Shown: positions 46,910 to 57,779 of the stretch, in pieces | How the letters are laid out: each line of letters begins with the position of its first letter | How positions within the stretch are numbered: the first letter of the stretch is position 1 | NCBI GenBank assembly: GCA_003991915.1 | Contig: RQTK01000967.1 | Location: 40,502 to 104,501, forward strand | Direction of reading: 5' to 3' | From: Elysia chlorotica | Taxonomy: Eukaryota > Mollusca > Gastropoda > Plakobranchidae | DNA: 64,000 bases | Notes under the pieces: generated by a model | What the model saw: only the letters and a program-made list of their open reading frames with translations | Database searches by the model: none | What the model was told of the DNA's origin: nothing | Position numbers and translations under genes: made by a program

Positions 46910-48425
46910 GTTTCTACTTTTTTTTTCACCAAGCTTTAGGCCTATATACTCGTATGTTTCCAATCATGTTAAGAAGATGAACTATCCTGTCGTTATGGGT
47001 TTTCTTAGTTGAATTGCGCTACGTTAGTCTGATAGTATGAGGTGTAGGGGAAACCACGGATCAGCTTATGACGGCTCAAAAATGAATATGGTTTATAGAG
47101 AATATTAGTGATTGGTGTCCATCCAATCTACAACTGTGGAGATACGAGATGAAGGGGAAGCTTACATTTTCAGAGCTGCTATTTCATTCTAAACATGTCG
47201 CTATGACTTCTGAAGCAAATTTGTGTCACCGCCTTATTTCAATTTCTAAAACTGAACACTGCAATGTTTACTTTGTAGTGTTTCATAATTTTATATACAT
47301 TTTATGATAGTTGAGACTGAACTGCTGAGCATGGTAACATATGGCACTAACATTTTGTGCGCATGGACGAGTTGCGCTATAGGTATTGCTTGATCACGTA
47401 GGCTGTGGCGAAAGGGGAGTGGGCGAACTGGCTCAAGTGGTAGAGCGCTGGTCTCCCAATTAGGGGGTCACAGGTTCGAAACTTATGATCAATCAAAAAT
47501 GTATTTGTCCAATATTGTCTTCTACTGGTTTGGTCGGTGTCAGTACATGTAGATCTACATGGATAATGTGATCGGTTGAGATAGGTGTCCAAGTCACACC
47601 CGAACTATCTCATAATTATGTGGCAACATAAATTTGGGCCAAGTTCAAAATATAGCCATGTTGTGCTAACTTCGGACGTTAAGCAGCAAACAAACAAATT
47701 AAAACACTTAGACCAGGTGGGCTAGGTAGGTCAAGCTGTCTTTCGCCTCAAGGCGTTGATCCGAATCACTAAGTGAGATGCAATAGATGGATCATAACAG
47801 ATCACTGGTTTCAATGGTTATCACTCAACTGAATAGAGGACTGCTATAAACTTTGTTGTACTGGGGATTATATTATATATTTTATTCAGTATATGGTATG
47901 TCTTTAATTTTAGAGGATTCACTTTAGTTACGTGCTTCACTAAACTATGGCATTTCAGTCGAATTCATTTACGTTATTAATCGGTCCTATATGTCATGCA
48001 ATTGAAACTGTACTTTTCTTTGAATTTTATATTGAGAGATAGTACAATTATATGTTTACATTTATTTTGATTTACGGAAAGATTATTTTACGACTTTGTT
48101 ATTTATTCACGGCTGTGAGGTTTCATTGTTTAACGTTGTACAACTCCTGGTTGGGCTTACTTTTTGGCTTACTTTTTAGACTTTAGATTCATAATAAGTT
48201 ACAAGATATTTTGTATCGATTAGGTTTGAATTTTTGTACTTTTCAGTTTATGCCTGATTATAAATAATTGGCGACATTCGTTATCAGATATCGACACACG
48301 TTATTATATTATTACATTATATACGAGTTGGTTTAGAATCACTGAATTTTAATTGGCTTAAACATTTCGTAGAAAGGTATAAGATGCATAATTTTTAAAA
48401 CTTGGTAGATAATAAGTTGGTTTAA
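46910..48425. other. Intergenic stretch with one SINE
   Basis: Apart from the SINE at 47418-47695 the sequence is AT-rich, with no recognisable gene. Confidence 0.6.
47418..47695 (+). mobile_element. tRNA-derived SINE
   Basis: GGCGAACTGGCTCAAGTGGT (A box) and GGTCACAGGTTCGAAAC (B box) form a tRNA-like head of about 75 bp. Then come CTACTGGTTTGGTCGGTGTC, TAATGTGATCGGTTGAGATA and a short tail ATTTGGGCCAAG/GGACGTTAAGCAGCAAACAA. Confidence 0.85.
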
Positions 48426-48426
48426 A

Positions 48427-48457
<31 letters not shown>

Positions 48458-48531
48458 CTTCTTCTTCTTCTTCTTCTTCTTCTTCTTCTTCTTCTTCTTC
48501 TTCTTCTTCTTCTTCTTCTCCTTCTTCTTCA
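48427..48531. repeat. (TTC)n microsatellite
   Basis: About 34 TTC units with one CTC variant near the end. Confidence 0.96.
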
Positions 48532-49189
48532 AAATCACGGAAGATAATTACGGGTAAGGCTGGATTAATTCCTAATTTCTGTATATCGTGAGTTTTTTCC
48601 CTTGATAAATTAAAACATGAAAAATGGGCTTCTGTCTGTAGGCCAATCTCTTCTTCTTTATAGGTTTCTTTCACATTATTATTTTTGGAATTCTTTTAAA
48701 ATCTGGCTTTAATAAAAGAGCTAGTGTTAAAAACGACTCGCATAAGAACCCTAGCCTTAGCCGAAGTTGCCTACTTGTTCTTGTTATAACCGATAAAGAG
48801 GAAAAAACAAAATCGGGGATCGGGGTAAAAATAACCCAAATTAATTAGTCAACTGAGTCATGTCAGTACCCCATTTGTCTTAAAAACAGGGTAAGAGACA
48901 GTTACTAAAAACTTCTACTTGGTAATCGTTGAACAATAAGACCAGATAGGCCCACTGGAATACTTATTTTAGACATAAAATCTTGTCTCTGTCGCCAGCT
49001 GTAAGTAATTTATTTATTATTGCCGTTCTTTAGTATTTCCAAAAGGAAAAACAAGTTGTAATTATGCGTTACCTCACCTCTGTATTTATTCACCTTTATC
49101 CTTTAAAAGGGATTTTTTTAAATTCTCTATCAATACATGCGCTACTTGTATAATGCATTAACTGTCTTAAGACATCATGGGCACGACAC

Positions 49190-49235
49190 AGCCGTTACCG
49201 TGCTGACGTGCCGTAAAACAAACTCACTCACTCTC
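49190..49235. repeat. Dispersed repeat tail shared with 640-685
   Basis: AGCCGTTACCGTGCTGACGT and GCCGTAAAACAAACTCACTC, close to identical with 641-685. Followed by (TC)n/(TCTA)n. It looks like the 3' tail of a dispersed element of unidentified type. Confidence 0.6.
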
Positions 49236-49999
49236 TCTCTCTATCTATCTATCTCTAACTGTATTCTTCTCTTTGTGTGTTTGTGTGTTACAATCATTCA
49301 TGCAGGCATTCTAGGACTGTCTCTCTAACCCCTCATCAATATACCGCTGCCCCCCACTCCCCTATCGCATGTTCTTCCCTTCCCTTCCCCTTCCTTTCTC
49401 CCCAACACTACCTCTTCCCCTGACAGTAGACCAGTAGATGAGCACACACCCACGTTCATGCACGTGAGTCGAGAAATCTGCAAGACCGTACCTGGCCACC
49501 ATATATGCGCTGGTGTGTAGCTCTGTAGGTAAAAATCCCTCCCCCTTTTCCAAAAATAGCTCCCAGATCCCCGTGTGCTGTAGCTGTAGCCCCGTGCTAG
49601 ATCTCCTAGTTCCAGTGTTCCAATGTTCCAATGTTCCAATGTTCTACTCACCGACTGCCAGCACCTGGCGAGTAATACACTCTACACGAGGTTCTGCTGA
49701 TTCCACCAGATGAAACATTACCTATTGCCTCTTCAGGATGGCAACCTTACAGCAAAAGGTGTATGTGTACACATACGAATTGTTCTTATAATTTTTGTTG
49801 GGACTGAAACTGTTTGCTTTGGTTACAGTTAGTTTAACAGATATACGAGGGGCATTCTGAAAGAAAATAATGGTTCGCCAACAGTGGATTTCATCTGTGG
49901 TAGAGCAAGTATCTACCCCATTCATTTCCCTCTGGGAGGCAAAATATTTAGTGAGGTTTTTAAAAGTTGGTGGGTTGGTTGGTTAGTTCTTTTATTGAA

Positions 50000-50222
50000 T
50001 TCCAATGCCAAAACTAAGACTTTTATTATTGCTGACGGGTTCGAATATTAAAGTATGACAATTTTACGTGCTGTCACATAGAGGCACAGTGCCAGAACTT
50101 CTGTCTCAATTGGTCATGTTATACTTGAACCCACCAACCAGTAGTGAGGAAGGCTGCCTGACGGGATCCGAATCTAGGGCCTCTCTAGAAATAGGCATGC
50201 GGTCTTCCGACTGAGCTACCGG
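50000..50222 (-). mobile_element. tRNA-derived SINE, head-to-head with next
   Basis: Reverse strand: AGCCGGTAGCTCAGTCGGAA (A box), a degraded B-box region (GATTCGGATCCCGTCAGG), CTACTGGTTGGTGGGTTC, ATAACATGACCAATTGAGAC, GTGACAGCACGTAAAATTGT. Confidence 0.75.
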
Positions 50223-50350
50223 CTGAGACAGGAGTACAGGTCTTCCCGCACTGTCTCTGTATCTCAGCATGTAAACTCATCAGACGTTGGTCTTGGGGCC
50301 GTCCACAATATAAAACGCTGGATGTTGGACGCTATGCAACAAACAAACAA
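50222..50350 (+). mobile_element. SINE 3' half in opposite orientation
   Basis: GGCTGAGACAGGAGTACAGG, CCCGCACTGTCTCTG, CATCAGACGTTGGTCTTGGG, CCGTCCACAATATAAAACGC, ATGTTGGACGCTATGC, then A-rich (AAAC)n. Begins at the boundary of the inverted copy. Confidence 0.75.
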
Positions 50351-50539
50351 ACGAATACACAAATAAACAGGTAAACAAAATAAATGTTTGTAACTAGGAC
50401 GACAGTGGAGCGATTATCAGCGAACGTACGCACACAACATGAGACAGTTCTGGGTCACCTCTGGCTGAAATAGGGTGGTGATGTCCACAGACTTTCCACA
50501 AGGCGACCCTGTTATGGGAAGTAGGGGTGGGGGGTGGCT

Positions 50540-50850
50540 TTAGCATTGGTGTCCCAATCGAAAGAATCCCAGTTCAAAACCCAAGATTGGTTGGATCATG
50601 TATAATGTTACCGTCTGAGACAAGAGTTTCGGCATCCACGCCCTGCCTCTGTTTGTCAGACATTAATTTTGAGACTCGTCCGTACCATATCCTCTCTAGG
50701 ATTAGGCAAAAAACAGGCAAAACAACAGAGGAGCAGGCGACTTTTATTTGGGAGGTTGCGAGTTCGATCCCAGATCGAGCCAATTGGTCGGATCGATATT
50801 TGACTAGGACAGAGCTTAGCTTTCTGGAGACAACGTTTGCAGGCTGATCA
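50540..50850 (+). mobile_element. Degenerate SINE pair
   Basis: Two tRNA-like B-box remnants (cccagttcaaaacccaagat near 50571 and gcgagttcgatcccagatcg near 50759) with a family-type CTGAGACAAGAGTTTCGG body between. Old and nested. Confidence 0.55.
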
Positions 50851-50914
50851 CGTGTTGTCAACAGTCATTCTCTCAGAGTAGAGTCCAGGGTTTCTCTACA
50901 CTTCCTCAAGATAG

Positions 50915-51439
50915 GGGGGGGGTCTTCATAGGCCTTCGTCATCTGGGTTTCTGCGTAGTCTCCTTGGCCCACTGCATTGAGGGCGGCCACACGGAACTTG
51001 TACTTCTTGTCACTGTCCAGGTCAGGTACGGAGAACTTGGTGGTGAAGGCATCGGTGCTGGCCACGTCAGACCAGTTGGCAGTCGGGGTATCTTCCTTCA
51101 TCTGTGGGGAAAGTAGAAAGAAATGAGCGTCATTAGTAGGTTATTTCAACTCTCCAGAGGGAATACAGAGAGGAAGAGACAAAAGATACAGGTTTTTTTT
51201 TAATTTTCTTGAGAGGATAAGTAGAGAGAGACAGCACAGAGTAGGGTTGTTACAAAATTTTTTGATTATGAAAGACAGAAAGACATAAAGAGAGAGAGAT
51301 GTTAAAAAAACAACTGCATTGATCTATATGGAACTACGTTGAGGGTGAGTATTAATTTACAAACCTGAACAAGATATTGCTTGATCCTGGCACCTCCATC
51401 CTTGCTTGGAGCTTGCCACTCCACAGTGAGAATGCCTTC
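50915..51439 (-). pseudogene. Fibronectin type III domain fragment, two exons
   Basis: Exon A (51365-about 51439) reads GILTVEWQAPSKDGGARIKQ then YLVQ, with donor CAG|GTTTGT. Exon B (from 51101, acceptor ctttccccacag) continues MKEDTPTANWSDV and KYKFRVAALNAVGQGDYAET to AYEDPP near 50915. Phases match and the join gives an almost complete FN3 domain with both tryptophans and the Y-x-FRV-x-A-x-N-x-x-G signature. The closest style is titin/twitchin-like muscle proteins or adhesion receptors. Upstream, an in-frame TGA (51440-51442) lies three codons before Gly-Ile with no pyrimidine tract; downstream there is no clear donor before the frame ends at 50865. It may be a fragment of a duplicated gene, or two exons of a gene whose other exons I cannot see. 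Confidence 0.65.
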
Positions 51440-51539
51440 TCATACTTTGTCACACTCCTGTATTTATGAACCTGTACGCAGGGTTATGCCAGAACTGATT
51501 TTTCACCCAGGCATGTCAAAACCTGATTGCTTATCATAT

Positions 51540-51680
51540 GGCATTAAAAAAAACAACAAAAAATAAACAAAAAACAAAACAAAGCAAAAACAACAACAAA
51601 CAACTAAAAACAACAACAACAACCAAAACCAAAGATTGTATAACGAACAAAACAAAAAAACCCCCACACACACACACACA
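51540..51680. repeat. A/C-rich low-complexity tract
   Basis: AAC/AAAC repeats with a short (CA)n at 51665-51680. Confidence 0.8.
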
Positions 51681-51989
51681 CAAACAAAAAACCGCTCACA
51701 TTACAACGTTTATGAAAACAGGAAGAAAAGTCTGGCAACGCTGCTTTAAGTCTAAAAAAGAGATTTTTAATCTTGGAAACTTGCAGACAAAGTCGAATGA
51801 ATGCCAAGGTCGCAGCTATCGAGTTTACTTTGCTCTAGTTTGTGCGTCTCTTTGTTTTGTTTTGTTTATGATTTAATTTATTTTTAAACTTTTTATTTGC
51901 TGCCGAGGGGGGAGTTTCGAAGGTTGTGGCAAAGCGACGTTCTCTCCATGTTGAACGTCTCCGGAGTCCCAAGACGGAACCCCATAGTA

Positions 51990-52835
51990 GACTACCTGGG
52001 ACTTATCACATACTGTCCCAAACTGTGGATTAAAAATGGAGCGGTAATGCCATCTTGCATCGGAGGCCATTGCTTTGAGCCCATACTGTCTCAAACTATG
52101 TGGTTAAAATGAAGCGGGAACTGCGTCTTGCAACGGAGGATGATGCTTTAACCCTTACTGTCCCAAAATGTGGGGTAAAATTGAAGCGATAATAGCATCT
52201 TGCATCGGAGGCTGGTGCTTTAACCCATACTGTCCCAAAATGTGGGGATAAAAATGAAGCGATAATAGCACCTTGCATCGGAGGCTGGTGCTTTAACCCT
52301 TACTGTCCCAAACTGTGGGGATAAAAATGGAGCGGTAAGAGCACCTTGCATTGGATAGCATTGCTTTAACCCATACTGTTTCATATTGTTCTAAACTGTG
52401 GGGTAAAATCGAAGCGGTAACAGCATCTTGCATCGAGGGCTGGTGCTTTAACCCATATTGTTCCATACTGTTCTAAACTGTGGGGTAAAAATGAAGCGAT
52501 AAGAGCATCTTGCATCGGATGCTGGTGCTTTAACCCATACTGTCCCAAACTGTGGGGATAAAAATGGAGCGGTAAGAGCACCTTGCATTAGATACCATTG
52601 CTTTAACCCATATTGTTCCATATTGTTCTAAACTGTGGGGTAAAAATGAAGCGATAAGAGCATCTTGCATCGAGGGCTGGTGCTTTAACCCATACTGTCC
52701 CAAACTGTGGAGTAAAATTGAAGCGATAAGAGCAACTTGCATCGAGGGCCGGTGCTTTAACCCATACTGTTCCAAACTGTGGAGTAAAAATGAAGCGGTA
52801 ACCGCATCTTGCATCGGAGGCTGGTGCCAACACAC
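51990..52835. repeat. Minisatellite, about 72 bp unit, 11 copies
   Basis: Unit: AGCATCTTGCATCGGAGGCT, GGTGCTTTAACCCATACTGT, CCCAAACTGTGGGGTAAAAA, TGAAGCGATA. Two or three copies carry an extra 10-11 bp (CATATTGTTC), giving 83 bp units. Flanked by diverged edge copies. Confidence 0.93.
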
Positions 52836-53204
52836 ATCTGCGACATGTTGTACCAATGTGGTTGTACCCTATTGTAGACCTGTTGCTAGTGCTGATGGTG
52901 GTAACAACCGAAAATCACACCATATTATGTACCTTGTTGTAACCCGTTATGTGGTGGTGTTGGTAGATGTGGAGTTTATGGTTTTTATTTGTCTTTTCTT
53001 TCTTTTTTTTCCTTCCTTTTTCATCCCTATCGACAAAGCATACCTGCGTAATGTGTGCGATTGTTTGAAAAAAAAAATTACTTTCAAATATTTACCGAAC
53101 TATAATATATAACCCCCTTTTTCACCCCTCTCTCTTTCTGTCTGTCTCTGCCTCTGTCGCTCATTGTGTTTCTCTCTCTCCTTCCCTCCCTCTCCCTCTC
53201 TCTT

Positions 53205-53460
53205 CCAGGGGGGCGCGGTGGTCCAGGGGTAGAACATCGGCTTCCGACGCAAAAGGTCTCGAGTTCGAATCCTGGCTGTTGCGTTCCCTACTGGTTGGGT
53301 TGGTGTCAGTATAATGTGAGCGGCTGAGACAGGAGTCATGGTATCCCTGCCCTGTCTCGTGTGTGGCAGCACATAAAATTGTCAGACGTCCGTCTTGGGG
53401 CTCGCCCACAATATAGCCTATATAGTGCTGCTGTTGGACGTTAAACTAACCCAACCCAAC
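53205..53460 (+). mobile_element. tRNA-derived SINE, best-preserved copy
   Basis: Head GGGGGGCGCGGTGGTCCAGG with A box (tggtccaggggtagaac) and B box (tctcgagttcgaatcctgg). Body: CTACTGGTTGGGTTGGTGTC, AGTATAATGTGAGCGGCTGA, GACAGGAGTCATGGTATCCC, TGTCTCGTGTGTGGCAGCAC, ATAAAATTGTCAGACGTCCG, TCTTGGGGCTCGCCCACAAT. 3' end: GCTGTTGGACGTTAAAC then (AACCC)n. About 250 bp, without coding capacity; transcription by Pol III and mobilisation by a LINE is family knowledge. Confidence 0.9.
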
Positions 53461-53489
53461 CCCAACCCCTCTCTCTTCCTTGCTCTTCT

Positions 53490-54210
53490 GATCCCCTTTA
53501 CATAACACTCTCTATCTACACGCTTCAATAGATCACAATGTTCAGTTATATTCATGATAACAATCCTTTTTCTTACTAGCTACAAGCAATTGAACACCGG
53601 TAGTAACTTACTGTTGAAGAGCTCTAATCGTTTTTTAACAGAATACAATAATGCACGGTACAATTCCTTAAAATCGTCCCTTCTTTCTGTACTAGATTGA
53701 AGCATTGACCTAAAAAATTAATATACACGGGCTAATGTCCTTGCTGCGCACAGCACTTTTAGCGATAACATTGTGTGGCCGCACCTTGAGCCATAAGACC
53801 CTCACTTGTCTAATCTTTTTTTTTTTATATAAAAATTATGCCAAATTATAACCCCCCCCCCCCCCCCCGAAAAAAGGCAAATAAAGGTTCATTGCGAGCG
53901 CAAAGCTGGGGGTGAGGGTCTTATCTCCACTGGCGTGAGCTTTCTGTTCGTCTCATGGCCGCGCGTTGCTAAGCCTATCTAGTCTATCAATAGAATATCA
54001 CTGGATTTAAGCTTACATTAACTACCGGTGTTGTCGATGTGTCAAAAAGGTCTTATCTTTTTTTACAACTTTCATAACACTACCCTTCAGTAGACCACAA
54101 TGCTTGGTTATTTCATTTTAACAATTCCCTTTTCTTACTAGCTTCAAGCTATAATAATAACTTACATAATCTTTATTTACAAAGCATAGTAATGCACGGT
54201 AACTGATAAG
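53490..54210. repeat. Old direct repeat pair
   Basis: 53505-53670 and 54073-54205 share ACACTNNC, CACAATGNT-GTTAT, AACAAT-CC-TTTTCTTACTAGC, TTCAAGC/TACAAGC and AATGCACGGTA in the same order. Between them lie a poly-C run (53852-53868) and AT-rich sequence. Confidence 0.6.
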
Positions 54211-55195
54211 CCTGACATTACCTTTCCCTCTCAAGAGAGTGAGTGAGGACTCTCAAGACGTGTGCCCACCCACCCACTCTCCTTACTACACCTCTCTGTG
54301 ACCCCGCCCCCCTTCCCGGCATTCCTCACGCACGGTGAGCAGCTCCCATCAGCAGCCGACTTTGTGTGTGTGCTCCAAACCGAGGCTCAAGTCCAGAATT
54401 CTCTCCCTTTGAGTTTGTGGCTCAAGCAGGCAGCTTCTACCCCGTGAGTACCATCGCCAACGTTTGGTAAGTACTGTACATCTACAATCTACAATCTACC
54501 TATTTTCAAAAATTTCCCCGTTGTTTTCTTTTCCTCTTAACACGCCCGAAATGTTTTGTTACATACCTTGACAATCCACACAATACCTTTAACTCGTTCA
54601 CCCCAATCTAATTGATAGACGTCTTATTCCTGCGGGAATCCTATAGCGACCTATTTGTGTACCAGATACATGTAGATTCCAAGTCTATATAGATGATGAT
54701 AGTTACTTACGTTGACACGGGCACTGAAACTCATTGAAAGACTGAGAATGCGTTGTCATCAAGAATTCTATGCAGATATCCGTATCGTTCTAGTCCGTAG
54801 CACTTGGATAATTTTATGGCAGATTAGAGGCAATTTCTAGCGAGTAAGAAAATATACAGGCTAAATTGATGATTTATTGTCATTGAGAAATACATGTACC
54901 ACCAAACTCAAGTGTAGTAAAGTGAATAATGTAGAGCCAGCAATAAGTCTATGACAGGCGTCCTTATTGCTCCCGTACTGAAGGACTCATATTTAGGCCC
55001 TGTAAATGTTTTAAAATTTGCTTTCGACCAATATCTATAAAGGGTTAATAAATGATGTCCTGTTATTTTACACTACGTGAATCAAGTGATAAAGACCTCC
55101 TTGTGACAAACGGCAGTTGTGGCTAGTGTAATGGGAGTAGTCATGATACCCCCTAACAAAAATACGATCTACAGAACTGGCAGACAAGAATTTAA
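54210..55195. other. Intergenic stretch
   Basis: A GC-richer patch at 54240-54470 is followed by two donor-like strings (CCC|GTGAGTACC at 54439 and TTG|GTAAGTACT at 54465), so a noncoding first exon on the plus strand is conceivable. Without a downstream partner no gene is called. Confidence 0.35.
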
Positions 55196-55200
55196 AAAAA

Positions 55201-55353
<153 letters not shown>

Positions 55354-55563
55354 AAGACAGAGACGTACAGATAGACAGACAAAGGTAGACAGAGAGACCT
55401 ACAGATATATACTTACAAACATACAGATGGAGATGAAAAGAGAGAAAGAGACGTAGACATAGACAGAGACAATCAGATAGATAGATAGATAAAAAAGAAA
55501 TATAAATATTATATATATCAAAAAAAGCGAAGGCAAGTAAAACTCTGAAACGCCTCCCCCCCA

Positions 55564-55609
55564 CCCTTCTCTCTCTCTCTCGCTCTCCCTTTCTCTCTCT
55601 CGCTCCCTC

Positions 55610-55673
<64 letters not shown>

Positions 55674-55699
55674 ACACATACACTTTATCTATATATATT

Positions 55700-55789
<90 letters not shown>

Positions 55790-55800
55790 AATTTATCCAT
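55564..55800. repeat. (CT)n followed by (CTAT)n
   Basis: CT/CTCG-rich to 55672, then about 24 CTAT units at 55700-55797. Together with 55201-55351 it makes a 600 bp purine/pyrimidine mirror-like region. Confidence 0.95.
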
Positions 55801-57160
55801 CTATCTAACTGTCAAAAAAGACATGGGAATCTGTTAATTCAGCGCCAGATAATCGAGTCAGGAGTTTGTTACTAGCGCATTTACAAACCAAAGCAGGCTT
55901 TCAACGTATACTGGTTCTTTACGTTATACAATGTGCCAGGTAGATCTAGATGTGCCTAGAAAGGCCCAGAATTCGCCAGGCCTAGATTCTCTCCCTTGAG
56001 TCCCGGAGCCGGTGCCCAGACAAGGTCTCTACATCATTCGCTTCGTTCTCTATTCTGTGCTCTATACTACCTACCTGGGGTTGCTAAGCAATGCACCTCA
56101 GCTATTTGCCTCCAGTCCCCAGGGTTCTGGTCGAGACTAGACAGGTATACGGTAGTTTGGTTTGATGCAATGGGGGATAGGTCTAGGTAGATCTAGCACG
56201 GTGAGGTCGAAGAGCCAGAGAACATCTTTCCATAGCGGTAGATCTGCAAGTCCCGCGGAAATAATCACGGTCTAAAGAAAGGCTAGGTTGAGCTTAGAAA
56301 CACGTTTGACGCCATCTTGTCATGTATAAAACATTCATGTACTGTATAAAATCATTGTCATACAAGAACATCATTTTTGAATCTCTTCTTTTCTTTAGAA
56401 AGAGGCGATAAATTTGCGAATAAGTTTAAGAAAAGGTGCCCAGAGAAAACTAGATTATGTCAAACTGTCATGTTTGATACTCTTTATAGGACTACGTTAT
56501 TGTACAAGGCACCGTTTCTTGATATCTTTACTTCTTTACAAAGAAATGATATATTTGAGAACATGTTAGAGGAGAGGGACCTAAAGAAAAGTTATTTTGA
56601 GTACAAGAAAAGGTCTCACATCATATTTTCATTTATAGTATTTGCACACACCTCGTATTAGTGACTTAATTTCGGATGAAAAGGATTATAAATTTACGAA
56701 ATTTAAGAGAAAAGAAGAATAAAAATATCACGCGCTAAAGAAAAGCAATAGATTTACGCCATCTTATCGTGTTCATTATTTTGTTACAGACGATCCTTAA
56801 TAAATCTTTACATTTCTTAAAAGAACATCAATAGATCTGTGAACAAGTGGGAAGAAATGGTATGGAAACAGGCTGCAGAGAGGGTTTTGAAAACGGAAAT
56901 TACGTACTATTCAAAATTTCTCTATTTTGTTCAGACCACCGAATGTGCACTGTGAGGACCAAATTGAGTTTCATTTTCTCTTATCTTAAAATAGCCCCAG
57001 ACAGAAGTCTTTTCTGTGCACTCGTTGAGAAGACAATATTATTCAGTTTTCTGGCTGTGAGATGCTGACAGTAACACAGCAGTGGGCTCAAGGTGAAATA
57101 CGGAGGGAATCTTCAACGCTGAAAGTCGCAAAGTCCTCTCAAGTTCCTTTTCTTCTTCTG
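55800..57160. other. Intergenic stretch
   Basis: No repeat family or gene recognised. Several 70-95 codon open frames lack any domain signature. Confidence 0.55.
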
Positions 57161-57164
57161 TTTT

Positions 57165-57370
57165 TAAAGGGGAGGGTTAGCTCAGTCGTCAGATCAAAGC
57201 ACTTTCTAATCAAAGGTCTCTGGTTCAGTTCTCCGATCAGATCAGGGCGTCTTGCTTCCTACTTGTCGGATTAGTTTCAGTGTATATGGCATTTGAAAAA
57301 CAGAAATATGATATACGTAATGTGATACTTATAGACGCGGTAAAACAGTCACCAGCGTGACCTTAAAAAC
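57165..57370 (+). mobile_element. tRNA-derived SINE, diverged
   Basis: GGGTTAGCTCAGTCGTCAGA (A box), CTCTGGTTCAGTTCTCCGAT (B box), CTACTTGTCGGATTAGTTTC. Tail diverged. Confidence 0.65.
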
Positions 57371-57594
57371 AAACGAATAAGATAAGAAATTTAAAAAGAA
57401 AACAAGTGTGCCATAAGCTTACATAATTATAAAATACTTGTCGTCTTTATTTCATAGCTTCTACTCTATAAATAGCAGGGATATGCTTGTTTTGGCACAG
57501 CACCGCCATCATTAATAATCGATATTACCATCATCATCAACGGTAAAAAAAAAAATCAAACTTGAAGAAACAGGGGCGGTCGGAAAGCTTTAAG

Positions 57595-57760
57595 GGGGAG
57601 AGGCGAACTAGCTCAGCCGGTAGAGTTAAGTGGCTTCATATACGAAGCCCATGGTTCAATTCTCCCAGCAAGCTGGCCTGTTTGGGCCAGTATCAGTAGG
57701 TCTGCAACGTGACTGACAGAGTTGTGGATGTCCACTACTTGAGACTCGTGGCCGTACAGG
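57595..57760 (+). mobile_element. tRNA-derived SINE, truncated
   Basis: GGCGAACTAGCTCAGCCGGT (A box) and CCCATGGTTCAATTCTCCCA (B box), then GGGCCAGTATCAGTAGG and GTGACTGACAGAG. The 3' half is missing and the 51 bp repeat region follows. Confidence 0.7.
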
Positions 57761-57779
57761 ATCCTAGATGTAGTATAAT

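Noticed and set aside
47425-47500. tRNA gene (also 57600, 53210, 63243)
   Set aside because: A and B boxes are present, but the cloverleaf is imperfect and each is followed by the same SINE body, so these are SINE heads.
48339-48674. Poly-Glu protein frame
   Set aside because: Entirely driven by (TTC)n read on the reverse strand.
49325-49651. Reverse-strand 108-codon frame
   Set aside because: Low-complexity GGTGGGG-rich sequence and short gttccaat repeats; no domain.
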